A stretch of DNA of 63,250 nt, taken from the NCBI GenBank assembly GCA_007695045.1, contig REEP01000057.1, positions 1 to 63,250 of the forward strand, read 5' to 3'. Made by a program: the position numbers and the translations under genes. Shown piece by piece: positions 8,096 through 17,646 of this stretch. The notes beneath the pieces were generated by a model. The model did not search any database, was not told the origin of the DNA, and worked only from the letters and a program-made list of their open reading frames with translations. Within the stretch, counting starts at the first letter, position 1; every line of letters starts with the position of its first letter. Source of the DNA: Rhodospirillales bacterium. GTDB taxonomy: Bacteria > Pseudomonadota > Alphaproteobacteria > Rhodospirillales > Defluviicoccaceae.

Positions 8096-8707
8096 TCAGC
8101 GATAAAGCCAGGGCAGCGCCGTTCGCTGACGCGATTCGAATGCATCGATGCTGGCGGCCTTGGTCAGTGTCAGGGCGATGTCGTCCAGGCCGTTCAGCAG
8201 GCAATGCTTGCTGAACGGATCCACCGTGAACCGCACCGCCCGGCCGGTGGGGCTCACGAGTCGCTCATCCGCGAGATCGATGGTCATGCGGGCGTTGGCG
8301 CCCTGCTCCGCTTCCCGCATCAGCCGCTCCACCTCGGCCGGGGGCAGGACGATGGGCAAAATGCCGTTCTTCAGGCAATTGTTGAAAAAGATGTCGGCGA
8401 AGCTGGGGGCGATCACGGCACGGATGCCGAAATCAAGCAACGCCCAGGGGGCATGCTCCCGCGATGAACCGCAGCCGAAATTCTCCCCCGTGATCAGGAT
8501 GCTCGCCGTCCGCCATGGCGCCCGGTTGAGGACGAAATCGGGGTTCTCGTTGCCGGCGTCGTCGTAGCGCAGATCGAAAAACAGGCTCCGGCCCAAGCCG
8601 GTACGCTTGATGGTCTTCAGGAACTGCTTGGGGATGATCATGTCGGTATCGACGTTGATCATCGGCAGCGGGGCGGCGATCCCGGTCAGGGTGGTAAACG
8701 CTTGCAT
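8096..8707 (-). CDS. leuD: 3-isopropylmalate dehydratase small subunit
   Basis: This protein has 203 residues, the usual length. LeuD forms the swivel domain of isopropylmalate isomerase, which interconverts 2- and 3-isopropylmalate in leucine synthesis. Seen here are the N-terminal [15 protein letters not shown] and the substrate loop [17 protein letters not shown], both diagnostic of the family. It follows leuC by 17 bp in the same direction and must be cotranscribed with it, since the two form one enzyme. No anomaly is visible. Confidence 0.97.
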   Translation of the reverse strand: MQAFTTLTGIAAPLPMINVDTDMIIPKQFLKTIKRTGLGRSLFFDLRYDDAGNENPDFVLNRAPWRTASILITGENFGCGSSREHAPWALLDFGIRAVIAPSFADIFFNNCLKNGILPIVLPPAEVERLMREAEQGANARMTIDLADERLVSPTGRAVRFTVDPFSKHCLLNGLDDIALTLTKAASIDAFESRQRTALPWLYR

Positions 8708-8724
8708 CGGCGGTGCGGGCCCGT

Positions 8725-10158
8725 TCAGCTCAGGTCGCGGACATCGGTCAGGCGCCCGGTCACCGCCGCGGCGGCGACCATGGCCGGACTCATCAGGTGA
8801 GTGCGCCCGCCCTTGCCCTGACGTCCCTCGAAGTTGCGGTTGGAGGTGGAGGCACAGCGTTCGCCCGGCTCCAGCCGGTCGGCGTTCATGGCCAGACACA
8901 TGGAACAGCCGGGCTCCCGCCACTCAAACCCGGCTTCCCGGAAGATGCGATCGAGCCCCTCCGCTTCCGCCGCCTGCTTGACCAGACCCGACCCCGGCAC
9001 CACCATGGCGTTCACGTGGCCGGCCACGCGCCGACCGCGCACCACCGCGGCGGCGGCGCGCAGGTCCTCGATCCGGCCGTTGGTGCACGACCCGATGAAG
9101 GCGCGATCGATCCGGATATCCCGCATCGCGGTTCCGGGCTTCAGGCCCATGTATTCCAGAGCGCGGCGCATCGCCTGGGCCTTGCTGGCATCACGGGCGG
9201 TATCGGGATCGGGGACGGCGCCGGTAACCGGCACCACGTCCTCGGGGCTGGTGCCCCAGGTCACCTGCGGCGGTACCGTCGCGGCATCCAGGGTGACTTC
9301 CCGGTCATAGCGGGCACCCGGATCCGACGGCAGGCTCCGCCACAACGCCACCGCCGCCTCCCAGTGCTCGGGGCCGGGGGCGAGCGGGCGCCCCTTGAGG
9401 TAGGTGACGGTGGTCTCATCCGGCGCGATCAGGCCGGCGCGGGCCCCCGCCTCGATGGACATGTTGCACACGGTCATCCGCCCCTCCATGCTGAGGTTGC
9501 GGATGGCTTCGCCGGCATACTCGATCACATGACCGGTGCCGCCGGCGGTGCCGACCGTGCCGATGACGGCCAGGATCAGATCCTTGGCGGTCACGCCCAG
9601 CCCCAACGCTCCATCCACGGTGATGCGCATGTTGCGGGCGGGCCGCTGCAGCAGCGTCTGGGTGGCCAGCACATGCTCCACCTCCGACGTGCCGATTCCG
9701 AAGGCCAGCGCCCCGAAGGCGCCATGGGTGGCGGTATGGGAATCGCCGCAGACGATGGTCATGCCCGGCTGGGTGAGGCCCTGCTCGGGGCCGATGATGT
9801 GCACGATTCCTTGCCGCACGTCGGAGATGGCGTAGAAATCGATACCGAAATACCGGCAGTTCTCGGCCAGTGTCTCGATCTGGATCCGGGATTCGTCATC
9901 GGGGATGCCCAACGACCGGTCGGTGGTGGGGACGTTGTGATCCGCAACGGCGAGGCAGGCATCCGGCCGGCGCACGCGGCGCCCGCTGAGGCGCAAGCCC
10001 TCGAAGGCCTGGGGGCTGGTGACCTCATGCACCAGGTGCCGGTCGATATAGATCAGGCAGGTGCCGTCATCCTGCACGTCCACCAGGTGACGGTCCCAGA
10101 TCTTGTCGAACAGGGTTTTGGGTTCGGTCGTGGTCGTGGTCGCTTCGCTCATGCTCAT
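8725..10158 (-). CDS. leuC: 3-isopropylmalate dehydratase large subunit
   Basis: This protein has 477 residues. It is an aconitase-superfamily enzyme carrying the [4Fe-4S] cluster of isopropylmalate isomerase. Cluster cysteines are seen in [15 protein letters not shown] and in [32 protein letters not shown] is the usual substrate region. The annotated ATG at 10158 is one of two in-frame starts two codons apart (MSMSE). It is separated from rplS by 57 bp holding an 11-bp tandem duplication, so it probably continues the ffh-rplS transcription unit. Confidence 0.97.
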   Translation of the reverse strand: MSMSEATTTTTEPKTLFDKIWDRHLVDVQDDGTCLIYIDRHLVHEVTSPQAFEGLRLSGRRVRRPDACLAVADHNVPTTDRSLGIPDDESRIQIETLAENCRYFGIDFYAISDVRQGIVHIIGPEQGLTQPGMTIVCGDSHTATHGAFGALAFGIGTSEVEHVLATQTLLQRPARNMRITVDGALGLGVTAKDLILAVIGTVGTAGGTGHVIEYAGEAIRNLSMEGRMTVCNMSIEAGARAGLIAPDETTVTYLKGRPLAPGPEHWEAAVALWRSLPSDPGARYDREVTLDAATVPPQVTWGTSPEDVVPVTGAVPDPDTARDASKAQAMRRALEYMGLKPGTAMRDIRIDRAFIGSCTNGRIEDLRAAAAVVRGRRVAGHVNAMVVPGSGLVKQAAEAEGLDRIFREAGFEWREPGCSMCLAMNADRLEPGERCASTSNRNFEGRQGKGGRTHLMSPAMVAAAAVTGRLTDVRDLS

Positions 10159-10167
10159 GTCCGGATT

Positions 10168-10189
10168 GCGTGCCGTCTGCGTGCCGTCT
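10168..10189. repeat. 11-bp tandem duplication in the rplS-leuC spacer
   Basis: GCGTGCCGTCT occurs twice head to tail just upstream of the leuC start. Confidence 0.7.
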
Positions 10190-10215
10190 GCGGGCCGGCC
10201 GTTGCCGCGCCCGTG

Positions 10216-10689
10216 CTACTCGGCACCCGCCTCCGCGGTTTGCGCTCGCTGCTTCGATGTGGATTTCCTGGCCGCGCTCTTCTCCTGCTGCGCGACCTGC
10301 TTCTCCTGTGCCACCACCTTGGCCGTGAAGCCATCGGTCTTTTCGGCGATACGCGCCCGCTTGCCGCGCCGACCCCGCAGATAATACAGCTTGGCCCGAC
10401 GGACATCGCCGCGGCGCACCACCTCGATCTCGGCAATCACCGGCGAGTACAGGGGGAAGACCCGCTCCACCCCCTCGCCGTAGGATATCTTGCGCACGGT
10501 GAAGGAGGAGCCCAGCCGGTTGTTGCGGCGGGCGATGCACACGCCTTCGAACGCCTGCAGGCGTTCGCGTGTGCCTTCCACCACCTTCACCTTCACCCGA
10601 ACGGTGTCGCCGGGAGAAAAAAATGGAACCGGCCGCGCCGACACCAGGCGCTGCATCTGTTCCTGCTCGAACTGCTCGACAATATTCAT
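10216..10689 (-). CDS. rplS: 50S ribosomal protein L19
   Basis: This protein has 157 residues; its conserved core is about 115. L19 sits at the 30S-50S interface. The core is clear: [45 protein letters not shown] and [16 protein letters not shown]. An extra 40 residues rich in Lys, Gln and Ala (after about residue 117) form a charged tail, a common alphaproteobacterial extension. It is the fifth gene of the ffh-rpsP-rimM-trmD-rplS cluster. Confidence 0.97.
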   Translation of the reverse strand: MNIVEQFEQEQMQRLVSARPVPFFSPGDTVRVKVKVVEGTRERLQAFEGVCIARRNNRLGSSFTVRKISYGEGVERVFPLYSPVIAEIEVVRRGDVRRAKLYYLRGRRGKRARIAEKTDGFTAKVVAQEKQVAQQEKSAARKSTSKQRAQTAEAGAE

Positions 10690-10756
10690 GATCCGTCATC
10701 CCTTACCGCCAGCCTTGCCGCCCCAGATGGCCCCGCCATCGGTGCCGCACTGTCCG

Positions 10757-11542
10757 TCACCGCGACGACACGTCCTCCACCGTGGTGGCCGGGCCGCGCG
10801 CGTAGCGGGCCCATAAGTCCGGTCGCCGCTCCCGCGTGATCCGTTCCGATTCCATCCGATGCCACGCATCCACCCGGGCATGATGCCCCGAAACCAGCAC
10901 ATCCGGAACGGCACGGCCGCGCCAGACCCGGGGCCGGGTATACTGCGCGTGCTCAAGCAGCCCCCGCTCGAAACTTTCCCGCGCCAGCGAGGACGGCTCG
11001 CCCACCACCCCCGGCAGCAACCGGACACAGGCATCAAGCAGCACCAGAGCCGCCGGTTCGCCGCCCGACAGCACGAAATCCCCGAGGCTGACCTCCTGCG
11101 GTTGCCAGACCTCCAGGACCCGCTCGTCGATACCCTCGTACCGCCCGCACAGGACAATCAATCCCGGTCCGGCGGCCAGCGACCGCACCCGCTCCTGATC
11201 GAGCGGCCGGCCGCGCGGGGTCAGGTGAATGAGGGGCAAACGAGACCCGGCGTCGACGGCATCACCATCCACTGCGGCCGCCAGCGCGGCATCGACCACA
11301 TCCGGTCGCAACACCATGCCGGGGCCGCCGCCGAACGGTGCATCGTCGACGCTTTTGTGTTTATCGCGCGCGAAAGCGCGAATGTCCACCGTTTCCAGCC
11401 GCCAGTCTCCGCGCGCCAGCGCCTGCCCGGCGAGCGACCATGCGAGCGGGCCGGGGAACATCTCCGGAAACAGGGTCAGCACCCGGGCCGTCCAGGGCCG
11501 GTGCGACGCCGGCGCCACGCTGTTCGGCTGCCGATCAATCAT
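10757..11542 (-). CDS. trmD: tRNA (guanine-37-N1)-methyltransferase
   Basis: This protein has 261 residues. TrmD methylates G37 next to the anticodon to prevent +1 frameshifts, using S-adenosylmethionine bound in a trefoil knot. The sequence shows [12 protein letters not shown], the substrate loop [13 protein letters not shown], and the knot elements [15 protein letters not shown] and [22 protein letters not shown]. Its ATG overlaps the rimM stop (ATGA at 11539-11542), which implies translational coupling. The N-terminus has about 17 residues before the usual start of the family. Confidence 0.97.
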   Translation of the reverse strand: MIDRQPNSVAPASHRPWTARVLTLFPEMFPGPLAWSLAGQALARGDWRLETVDIRAFARDKHKSVDDAPFGGGPGMVLRPDVVDAALAAAVDGDAVDAGSRLPLIHLTPRGRPLDQERVRSLAAGPGLIVLCGRYEGIDERVLEVWQPQEVSLGDFVLSGGEPAALVLLDACVRLLPGVVGEPSSLARESFERGLLEHAQYTRPRVWRGRAVPDVLVSGHHARVDAWHRMESERITRERRPDLWARYARGPATTVEDVSSR

Positions 11543-12123
11543 GCGTCCGCGCCCTCCGCTTCGGCCTCAATCAAGCCCGCCGGGGGTGCGACCACGACGC
11601 GCCCGCCGGCGACATCGACCACGGGCACGGCATCGGCGGTGAACGGGATCATGACGGTACGGCCGTCCGGCTGCGTCACCTCCAAGAGATCGCCGGCCCC
11701 GAAGTCGTGGACGGCCGTGACCGTGCCCAGCACCGGCACGGCCGCCTGGTCGGATAGCTCGGAAGGGCCGGATGGCCCGGAGGAGTCGGCAACCTCGGCC
11801 CGAAGGCCAATCAGATCCACGTGATAGAACGTCTCCGCCTCAGCCGCCGGCAGCGCGTCGCGCGGCACATAGAGCCGGCGCTTGCCCAAGGTCTCCGCCT
11901 GGTTGCGGTCGTGGATCCCGTCGGCGCGAACGATCAGCCGGTCCCCGGTGCGGCCGACCACCGAGATCCGCAGCGGATGATTGCCGGAGGCATCGAAGAC
12001 CGGGCCATAGGCCGCCACGTCCTCCGCCGTCGCGGTAAAGCTCCGCACGCGGAACTGCCCGCGGATGCCGTGGGCACCGGTGATCACGCCCAGACACACC
12101 ATGCGATTGCTGCCGAGAGTCAT
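11539..12123 (-). CDS. rimM: 16S rRNA processing protein RimM
   Basis: About 194 residues. RimM helps mature the 30S head and binds S19. The N-terminal domain has [21 protein letters not shown]; the PRC-barrel C-terminal domain has FYHVDLIGL and DLLEV. Between the two strands is an unusual Ser/Gly/Pro insert ([11 protein letters not shown]), probably a flexible loop. The ATG at 12123 follows AAGGGT with 9-base spacing; MVCLG seven codons later is a possible alternative. It sits between rpsP and trmD as in most proteobacteria. Confidence 0.93.
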   Translation of the reverse strand: MTLGSNRMVCLGVITGAHGIRGQFRVRSFTATAEDVAAYGPVFDASGNHPLRISVVGRTGDRLIVRADGIHDRNQAETLGKRRLYVPRDALPAAEAETFYHVDLIGLRAEVADSSGPSGPSELSDQAAVPVLGTVTAVHDFGAGDLLEVTQPDGRTVMIPFTADAVPVVDVAGGRVVVAPPAGLIEAEAEGADA

Positions 12124-12156
12124 GCGGCCGTACCCTTGCCGATCCCAAAGTCCATC

Positions 12157-12194
12157 GTTCAGCCGGCACCGTTCAACCGGCACAGTTCAGCCGG
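12157..12194. repeat. 14-bp tandem repeat, rpsP-rimM spacer
   Basis: GTTCAGCCGGCACC, GTTCAACCGGCACA and a partial GTTCAGCCGG lie head to tail. The third copy runs into the 3' end of rpsP. Confidence 0.75.
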
Positions 12195-12591
12195 CCGGCG
12201 GTGCCTCGGTATCGGCGGCGGCCGGCGCCTCGGCCTCGGCCGTCGCCGCTGCCTGCGCCTTTTCCGCGGCCTCCTTGAGGCGTTCCTGCGCCTTGGCCTT
12301 GGGCTGGGGCTTCTTGGTCTGCTCCGGGCGCGGCGGCAGGGTCATCATGCCGGCCGCGGCGAAGAACCGGGCGCAGCGGTCACTGGGCGTGGCGCCATGG
12401 TCAAGCCAGTGCCGGATACGGTCTTCGTTCAGGGTTACCCGGTCGGGGTGATCCTGCCCCACCATGGGGTTGTAGGTGCCGAGGCGCTCCATGAAGCGGC
12501 CGTCCCGGGGACTGCGGGAATCGGCAACCACGATGCGATAGAAGGGGCGCTTCTTGGCGCCGCCGCGGGAAAGCCGGATACGCAAGGGCAT
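12187..12591 (-). CDS. rpsP: 30S ribosomal protein S16
   Basis: About 134 residues. The conserved core ([20 protein letters not shown], then [16 protein letters not shown] and the loop LDHGATPSD) fills the first 85 residues. The rest is a Lys/Ala/Glu-rich tail typical of alphaproteobacterial S16. The ATG at 12591 is chosen because S16 proteins begin two or three residues before the IRL motif; a TTG three codons upstream is less likely. The stop lies inside the last unit of a 14-bp repeat array, so the extreme C-terminus may vary between strains. Confidence 0.96.
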   Translation of the reverse strand: MPLRIRLSRGGAKKRPFYRIVVADSRSPRDGRFMERLGTYNPMVGQDHPDRVTLNEDRIRHWLDHGATPSDRCARFFAAAGMMTLPPRPEQTKKPQPKAKAQERLKEAAEKAQAAATAEAEAPAAADTEAPPAG

Positions 12592-12608
12592 GGTGTGCAA
12601 TGGTCCTT

Positions 12609-12647
12609 GATCTGAGGGTGGGATCTGGGGGTGGGATCTGGTGGTGG
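12609..12647. repeat. 13-bp tandem repeat, ffh-rpsP spacer
   Basis: GATCTGAGGGTGG, GATCTGGGGGTGG and GATCTGGTGGTGG lie head to tail. They fill most of the 67-bp gap between ffh and rpsP. Confidence 0.8.
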
Positions 12648-12658
12648 GAAAACCGGGA

Positions 12659-14059
12659 TCAGCGCGGCGGCGGCATCAGGCCCGGCGGCAGACCGCCGCC
12701 GCCCATCAGCCCCTTGCGGCCGAGCTTGCCCATCTGTTTCATCATCTTGCCCATCTGCTGATGCTGCTTGAGCAAGCGGTTGACGTCCTGCACCGTGGTG
12801 CCGGAACCGGCGGCGATGCGTCGACGGCGGGAGGCGTTGAGCAGCTTCGGGTTGCGGCGTTCGGCTACGGTCATCGACTGGATGATCGCCTGTTGACGGG
12901 CGACCACACGGTCGTCGATGTCGGCGTCGGCCAACTGCGTCTTGAGCTTGCCGATACCGGGGATCATGCCGAGCAACCCCTTGATGTCGCCGATCTTGCG
13001 GATCTGGCGATACTGTTCGGCCATGTCTTCCAGGGTGAACTCGCCCTTGACCATGCGGCGGGCCAGGTTTTCGGCATCCTCCCGCTCGATCACCTCGGCC
13101 GCCTTCTCGACCAGGCCGACCACATCGCCCATGCCGAGAATGCGCCCGGCGACCCGGTCCGGCTGGAAGGCCTCCATGGCGTCCAGCTTCTCGCCCACGC
13201 CGATCAGCTTGATCGGCTGGCCGGTGACCGCGCGCATGGAGAGCGCCGCGCCGCCACGGGCGTCGCCATCCATCCGGGTCAGGACGATCCCGGTGACGCC
13301 GACCTTGTCATGGAATTCGGAAGCCAGGGTCACCGCGTCCTGGCCGGTCAACGCATCCGCCACCAGTAGCGTTTCCACAGGCCGCGTGGCCTCCTTCACC
13401 GCCGCCACCTCGGCCATCATCTCGGCATCGAGGTGCAGGCGGCCGGCGGTGTCCAGGATGACCACGTCGTAGCCTTCGCGGCGGGCCGTCTCCATGGCGC
13501 GCCCGGCGATCACCACCGGCATCTCCCCGGCAACGATCGGCAGGGTGGCCGTGGCGGACTGCTCCCCCAGCACGGTGAGCTGGTGCTGCGCCGCCGGGCG
13601 GTAAACGTCCAGCGAGGCCATCAGCACCCGCTTTTTCTCCCGCCTGGCCAGACGGATCGCCATCTTGGCGCAACTGGTGGTCTTGCCCGAACCCTGCAGC
13701 CCCACGACCAGGACGGCCACCGGCGGGTTGCCGGCGATGTTGAGGCCGCTGCCTTCGTGGCGCTTGCCGGCGGCCCGATCCGGTTCGGCCTCCTCGCCGG
13801 TCAGCACCTCCACCAGCGCGTCGTTGACGATCTTGACCACCATCTGGCCGGGGGTCACGCTGCGCAGCACCTCCCGCCCGACGGCGCGTTCGCGCACCAG
13901 GGCGATGAAGCTCTTGACCACCGGCAGGGCCACGTCGGCCTCCAGGAGGGCAATGCGGACCTCGCGCAGGGCTTCGTTGACGTCCCCCTCGTTCAGGGCG
14001 CCCCGCTTCTTCAGGCGGTCAAAAATCTCCGACAGGCGGCCGCTGAGGCTCTCGAACAC
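12659..14059 (-). CDS. ffh: Signal recognition particle protein Ffh
   Basis: This protein has 466 residues. It is the GTPase of the signal recognition particle, which binds 4.5S RNA and nascent membrane proteins. Visible are the N-domain start ([19 protein letters not shown]), the P-loop [38 protein letters not shown], and the M-domain with [22 protein letters not shown] and a Met/Gly-rich tail. The GTG at 14059 gives the canonical N-terminus and has AAAGGA 11 bases upstream; an upstream reading adds 34 unlikely residues. It is first in the operon with rpsP, rimM, trmD and rplS. Confidence 0.97.
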   Translation of the reverse strand: MFESLSGRLSEIFDRLKKRGALNEGDVNEALREVRIALLEADVALPVVKSFIALVRERAVGREVLRSVTPGQMVVKIVNDALVEVLTGEEAEPDRAAGKRHEGSGLNIAGNPPVAVLVVGLQGSGKTTSCAKMAIRLARREKKRVLMASLDVYRPAAQHQLTVLGEQSATATLPIVAGEMPVVIAGRAMETARREGYDVVILDTAGRLHLDAEMMAEVAAVKEATRPVETLLVADALTGQDAVTLASEFHDKVGVTGIVLTRMDGDARGGAALSMRAVTGQPIKLIGVGEKLDAMEAFQPDRVAGRILGMGDVVGLVEKAAEVIEREDAENLARRMVKGEFTLEDMAEQYRQIRKIGDIKGLLGMIPGIGKLKTQLADADIDDRVVARQQAIIQSMTVAERRNPKLLNASRRRRIAAGSGTTVQDVNRLLKQHQQMGKMMKQMGKLGRKGLMGGGGLPPGLMPPPR

Positions 14060-14325
14060 GTGCCTTCCAGTCCTTTCGGGTGCAGCATGACAAACACATA
14101 GCGCGCCAGTGCGCGACACTCGCGGACTGGCGCAGACACCCCGATCAAGGTGTGTCAGCAAGGTAGGCAGAGCGTCACACCCGCGTCAAGGACTCCGCGT
14201 GGCCGCAGGCTCGGTTGCACCTCTTTTGTGCTGTTAAACCAATCGTAGGGTTTGCCCTTTACAAGCGGGTGAATGATTCCGGCCCGCCTCCAGCACGTCC
14301 CGCGGCCGCTCCGTCATTCCCCGGC

Positions 14326-14757
14326 ATGAGTGACGTGGGCCCACCCGCGATGGACCCCATTGACGCCCGGGTGGCCGCCCGCCTCCGGCAGCGCCGACGC
14401 GTTCTCGGCCTCAATTCCCGGCTGCTCGACGTGCTGATCGGTGAGCCGCCGGGCACCGTGGCCCGGTTCGAATCCGGGAGGCGCCGCGTCGGCGCCGCGC
14501 ACCTGTTTCGCCTCAGCCAAGCTCTGCAGACGGACGTGGGCTACTTCTTTGCCGAGGACGACGAAGACACGGGAATGGATCACGGCAGCGACGCCCGCGA
14601 CAGCCCCGCCGCCGTAACGGTCGATATCAAGGCCTCCCCACGCCTGTACGCCGAAGCCGGGCGCCTTGCCGAGGCGTTCGCCAAGGTCAACGACCCCGAA
14701 GTGCGCGCCACCGTGCTGGCGCTGGTGAAGACGCTCCGGGACACCGGCGGGCGATAA
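14326..14757 (+). CDS. XRE-family helix-turn-helix regulator
   Basis: About 143 residues. An N-terminal HTH of the XRE type spans about 20-75 (RRRVLGLNSRLLDVLIGEPPG..VARFESGRRRVGAAHLFRLSQAL) and is followed by YFFAEDD. An acidic linker and a C-terminal helical segment ending VLALVKTLRDTG complete the protein; this layout is common among alphaproteobacterial XRE regulators of unknown target. The start is uncertain: ATGs at 14326 and 14350 are both possible and neither has a strong Shine-Dalgarno. A CTTTACA heptamer lies about 65 bp upstream, and the same heptamer forms a palindrome before the next gene. Confidence 0.8.
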   Translation: MSDVGPPAMDPIDARVAARLRQRRRVLGLNSRLLDVLIGEPPGTVARFESGRRRVGAAHLFRLSQALQTDVGYFFAEDDEDTGMDHGSDARDSPAAVTVDIKASPRLYAEAGRLAEAFAKVNDPEVRATVLALVKTLRDTGGR

Positions 14758-15087
14758 TAGCCTCCTTGGCGCGTCGCCCCGCATCTGACGGGGCCGATGC
14801 TCCCCTTTTCGGGGATATCGGCAAGCATTTGCCGCCCGCCATGGGGTGTACGCCGAGACAACGTGTCGGAATTCTTTACACACGACACATTGCCGATGCG
14901 CGGGCCAACGCCCTGAGGCGCCACAACGAATCCCCACGCCCGCGGACGGTGCGGCTGCCGGCCGCCTCATCTGTCAAGAACGCTGACACCCGGGCCGGAC
15001 GGCGCGCGGACACCGCAGGTTAATGACCGGACGGCATTTTTCGCCCGGGTTATGCTGGAACGGGGCCTGGGATGCCCCCTTACGGGG

Positions 15088-15105
15088 TGTAAAGCAGACT
15101 TTACA
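15088..15105. promoter_or_regulatory. Palindrome upstream of sigma-54 promoter, candidate enhancer site
   Basis: TGTAAAG-CAGA-CTTTACA has perfect 7-bp arms. It ends 54 bp before the -24 element of the downstream sigma-54 promoter, a normal place for an activator of the NtrC/PrsR type. The binding protein is unknown. Confidence 0.65.
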
Positions 15106-15158
15106 ATGGCTCGGCCGCGGCCAACGATAACTTTTTGAAATCGTTCACTTTCATTCAG

Positions 15159-15174
15159 TGGCACGTGGATTGCT
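15159..15174 (+). promoter_or_regulatory. Sigma-54 (-24/-12) promoter
   Basis: TGGCACG-TGGA-TTGCT matches the RpoN consensus TGGCACG-N4-TTGCW at every conserved base. It lies 76 bp before the PEP-CTERM start codon. PEP-CTERM genes in several floc-forming bacteria are known to depend on RpoN and the PrsK/PrsR pair. Confidence 0.82.
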
Positions 15175-15250
15175 ATCACCTCCACATCATCAATATCGGG
15201 CCCGTGCGACAACGCTGCGGAGTCCACTCGGTTCGAGGAGGTCTCAATCC

Positions 15251-15994
15251 ATGATCACCACCCGCACCCTGCTCGCCGGCGTCGCCGGCGCCGCGTTGCT
15301 GGCCGGCATCGCCGCAAGTAATGCGGATGCTGCCATTGTCGTCGACAGCGTTGTCGGCCTTTGGACAGATACGGATCCTGATGCCCCCGACGTCCAAGGG
15401 CAAGGCACCAGCGTGATATCGTGGGGTATTCCCGACACAGCCGCAGGTCCTAGCAGCTACACCTTTGAAGGAGTGGCTCCGCCACCACAGCCTGTCGACG
15501 CCTTTGAGGTGTTCACTATCGGCGATTTTACTCACGGCAACAACCCGATTTTCGCGCCGTTTCTAGTCACTTCCGAGCTGACCGTCACAACTAAAGTTAT
15601 AATCGATGGCGTTGAAGGAGAAATAGTCTCAGTATACGATTTCGCACACTTGGAGACTCCGAACGACGAAAATCCCTGCGCCGATGGCGGCCAGAATGGG
15701 GTCGGCATTAACGATAATGGCTGCGCCGACAGAGTCACATTTACGTTTAACGAGGAACTGTCAAAGAGCTTCATCGTCGGAGATGAAGAGTTTACCGTGA
15801 GTATTCTAGGGTTCTTGGACAACGGCGCTCCAGTCGATATATTATGGACGAGGGAGCAGGACGACACAACCCGACCTCTCCGAGCGTTTATTGAAGTCGG
15901 CCAAATCGCGGTTCCCGAGCCGGCGTCGCTGGCGCTGCTGGGGGCCGGGTTGGCCGGACTTGGCGTGTTCGCGCGCCGGCGGCGCTTGATCTGA
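15251..15994 (+). CDS. THxN-type PEP-CTERM exported protein
   Basis: This protein has 247 residues. A signal peptide (about 1-27, TLLAGVAGAALLAGIAASNADA) is followed by a beta-rich acidic passenger and the sorting tail VPEPASLALLGAGL plus a helix and RRRR at the C-terminus, the substrate signal of the EpsH/XrtA exosortase. Near the middle, DFTHGNNPI matches the THxN motif of one PEP-CTERM subfamily. Two cysteines in NPCADGG and NGCADR may form a disulfide. The start has AGGAGG ten bases upstream. The passenger has clearly lower GC and many A/T third positions compared with both flanking genes, which suggests transfer or relaxed codon use. No exosortase gene is in the window. Confidence 0.93.
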   Translation: MITTRTLLAGVAGAALLAGIAASNADAAIVVDSVVGLWTDTDPDAPDVQGQGTSVISWGIPDTAAGPSSYTFEGVAPPPQPVDAFEVFTIGDFTHGNNPIFAPFLVTSELTVTTKVIIDGVEGEIVSVYDFAHLETPNDENPCADGGQNGVGINDNGCADRVTFTFNEELSKSFIVGDEEFTVSILGFLDNGAPVDILWTREQDDTTRPLRAFIEVGQIAVPEPASLALLGAGLAGLGVFARRRRLI

Positions 15995-16052
15995 CGGCCC
16001 GGTCTTGTGCCCGGTGCTGCGGACGCGGCAGCGGGTGACGACATCATTTGCC

Positions 16053-16079
16053 GCGGCGGCCTCGCTCCGGGGCCGCCGC
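16053..16079 (+). terminator. GC-rich hairpin after the PEP-CTERM gene
   Basis: Arms GCGGCGGCC (16053-16061) and GGCCGCCGC (16071-16079) are perfectly complementary with a 9-base loop. The T-run after it is poor (ATTCCCTTT). Its position 59 bp after the stop supports termination. Confidence 0.6.
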
Positions 16080-16175
16080 ATTCCCTTTGACAGCGTGTCA
16101 CCGCCAGGACCGCAGCATGCGCGCGGGGCCTTCCGGCATCGACGCATGGCGTGAAATCCGCTAACTGTGGCGGCC

Positions 16176-17552
16176 ATGGCTACGTACGATTTCGATCTGA
16201 TCACCATCGGCGCCGGCTCCGGCGGGGTGCGGGCGACGCGTCTGGCCGGCGGTTATGGCGCCCGCACCGCCATTGTCGAACAGAGCCGGGTGGGCGGCAC
16301 CTGCGTCATGCGCGGCTGCGTGCCGAAGAAGCTTCTGATCTATGGCGCGCACGTTGCCGAGGACATCGCGGACGCGGCCGGATACGGCTGGACGATCGAG
16401 GACGCGCGGTTCAACTGGCCGGCGCTGATCACCGCCAAGAACCGCGAGCTGGAGCGGCTGGAAGCGATCTACGAGCGCATCCTGCGGGAGAACGGGGTGC
16501 GGCTGTTGCGTGGCAGCGGCCGCTTGGTGGACCCGCACACGGTGGCGGTCAACGGCGAGACCTACACCGCCGAACGCATTCTGATCGCCTGCGGCGGTTG
16601 GCCGGCGACGCCCGCGATTCCCGGCATCGAGCATGTGATCAGTTCCAATGAGGCGCTCGACCTGATGAGCCTGCCGAAGCGCTTGGTGATCGTGGGCGGC
16701 GGCTACATCGGGGTGGAGTTCGCCGGCATCTTCAACGCGCTCGGCGTGGACGTGACGATGGTGATCCGGGCCGGCGCGGTGCTGCGCGGGTTCGATGAAG
16801 ACGTCCGGGACTGCGTCACCCACGACCTGGAAAAGCGCGGCGTCCGGATGGTGCGCGAGTCCGAGGTGCGTTCCATCGAGAAGGGTGCCGACGCCTACAC
16901 CCTGCGCATCGCCGGCAGCGACACCCTGCTGGAAACCGATCTGGTCATGTACGCCACCGGCCGGGCGCCGAACACCGGCTCCCTCGGGCTCGCCGCCGTC
17001 GGCGTCGCGGTCAAGGAATCGGGCGCGATCGTCGTCGACGAGTGGAACCGAAGTTCGGTCGAGAGCGTGTTCGCCCTTGGCGACTGCACCGACCGGGTCC
17101 AGCTGACGCCGGTGGCCATCACCGAGGGCCGGGCCTTCGCCGAGACGTTCTTCCACGACAACCCCATGAAAGTGGATTATCAGGCGATCCCCTCGGCGGT
17201 GTTCAGTCAGCCGCCGGTGGGCACCGTGGGCCTGTCGGAGACGGAGGCCCGGCGGCACGGCGCCGTTGACGTTTATGTGTCCCGCTTCAAGCCGCTGAAG
17301 CACACCCTTTCGGGCCGCGACGAAACCACGATGGTGAAGATGGTGGTCGATGCCGCATCCCAGCGGGTGCTTGGCTGCCACATGGTGGGGCCGGACGCGC
17401 CGGAGATCGTCCAGGGCTTGGCGATTGCCCTGAAATGCGGGGCGACCAAGGCGGATTTCGATGCCACCATCGGCATTCACCCCACCGCCGCGGAAGAATT
17501 CGTCACCTTGCGGGACAAGCGCCCCGATCATCCGGCCCGCGCGGCGGAGTAG
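16176..17552 (+). CDS. gor: Glutathione-disulfide reductase
   Basis: This protein has 458 residues. It is a class I flavoprotein disulfide reductase: FAD motif GAGSGGVRATRLAGGYGA, redox pair in GGTCVMRGCVPKK, NADPH-binding GGGYIGVEFAGIFNALG, and the C-terminal proton-relay histidine in GIHPTAAEEFVT. The CVMRGCVPKK form separates glutathione reductase from lipoamide dehydrogenase. The ATG at 16176 is chosen because YDFDLITIGAG then starts at the usual distance; a GTG nine bases earlier is possible. It precedes the DAHP synthase gene by 94 bp, on the same strand. Confidence 0.95.
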   Translation: MATYDFDLITIGAGSGGVRATRLAGGYGARTAIVEQSRVGGTCVMRGCVPKKLLIYGAHVAEDIADAAGYGWTIEDARFNWPALITAKNRELERLEAIYERILRENGVRLLRGSGRLVDPHTVAVNGETYTAERILIACGGWPATPAIPGIEHVISSNEALDLMSLPKRLVIVGGGYIGVEFAGIFNALGVDVTMVIRAGAVLRGFDEDVRDCVTHDLEKRGVRMVRESEVRSIEKGADAYTLRIAGSDTLLETDLVMYATGRAPNTGSLGLAAVGVAVKESGAIVVDEWNRSSVESVFALGDCTDRVQLTPVAITEGRAFAETFFHDNPMKVDYQAIPSAVFSQPPVGTVGLSETEARRHGAVDVYVSRFKPLKHTLSGRDETTMVKMVVDAASQRVLGCHMVGPDAPEIVQGLAIALKCGATKADFDATIGIHPTAAEEFVTLRDKRPDHPARAAE

Positions 17553-17646
17553 GACTGTCCAATATCGTGGCGGTGGCGGTTGAAAAGCAGCGCCGGCGGG
17601 CGTATAGCCTCCCGGGCATGCGAACTGTTATGAGACGGACAAAACC

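Larger units (their letters stand above)
14758..15250 (+). other. Regulatory spacer between the XRE gene and the PEP-CTERM gene
   Basis: No gene is seen in these 493 bp. The spacer holds a CTTTACA half-site near 14874, an 18-bp palindrome at 15088-15105, a consensus sigma-54 promoter at 15159-15174, and a strong Shine-Dalgarno AGGAGG before the next start. Confidence 0.7.
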
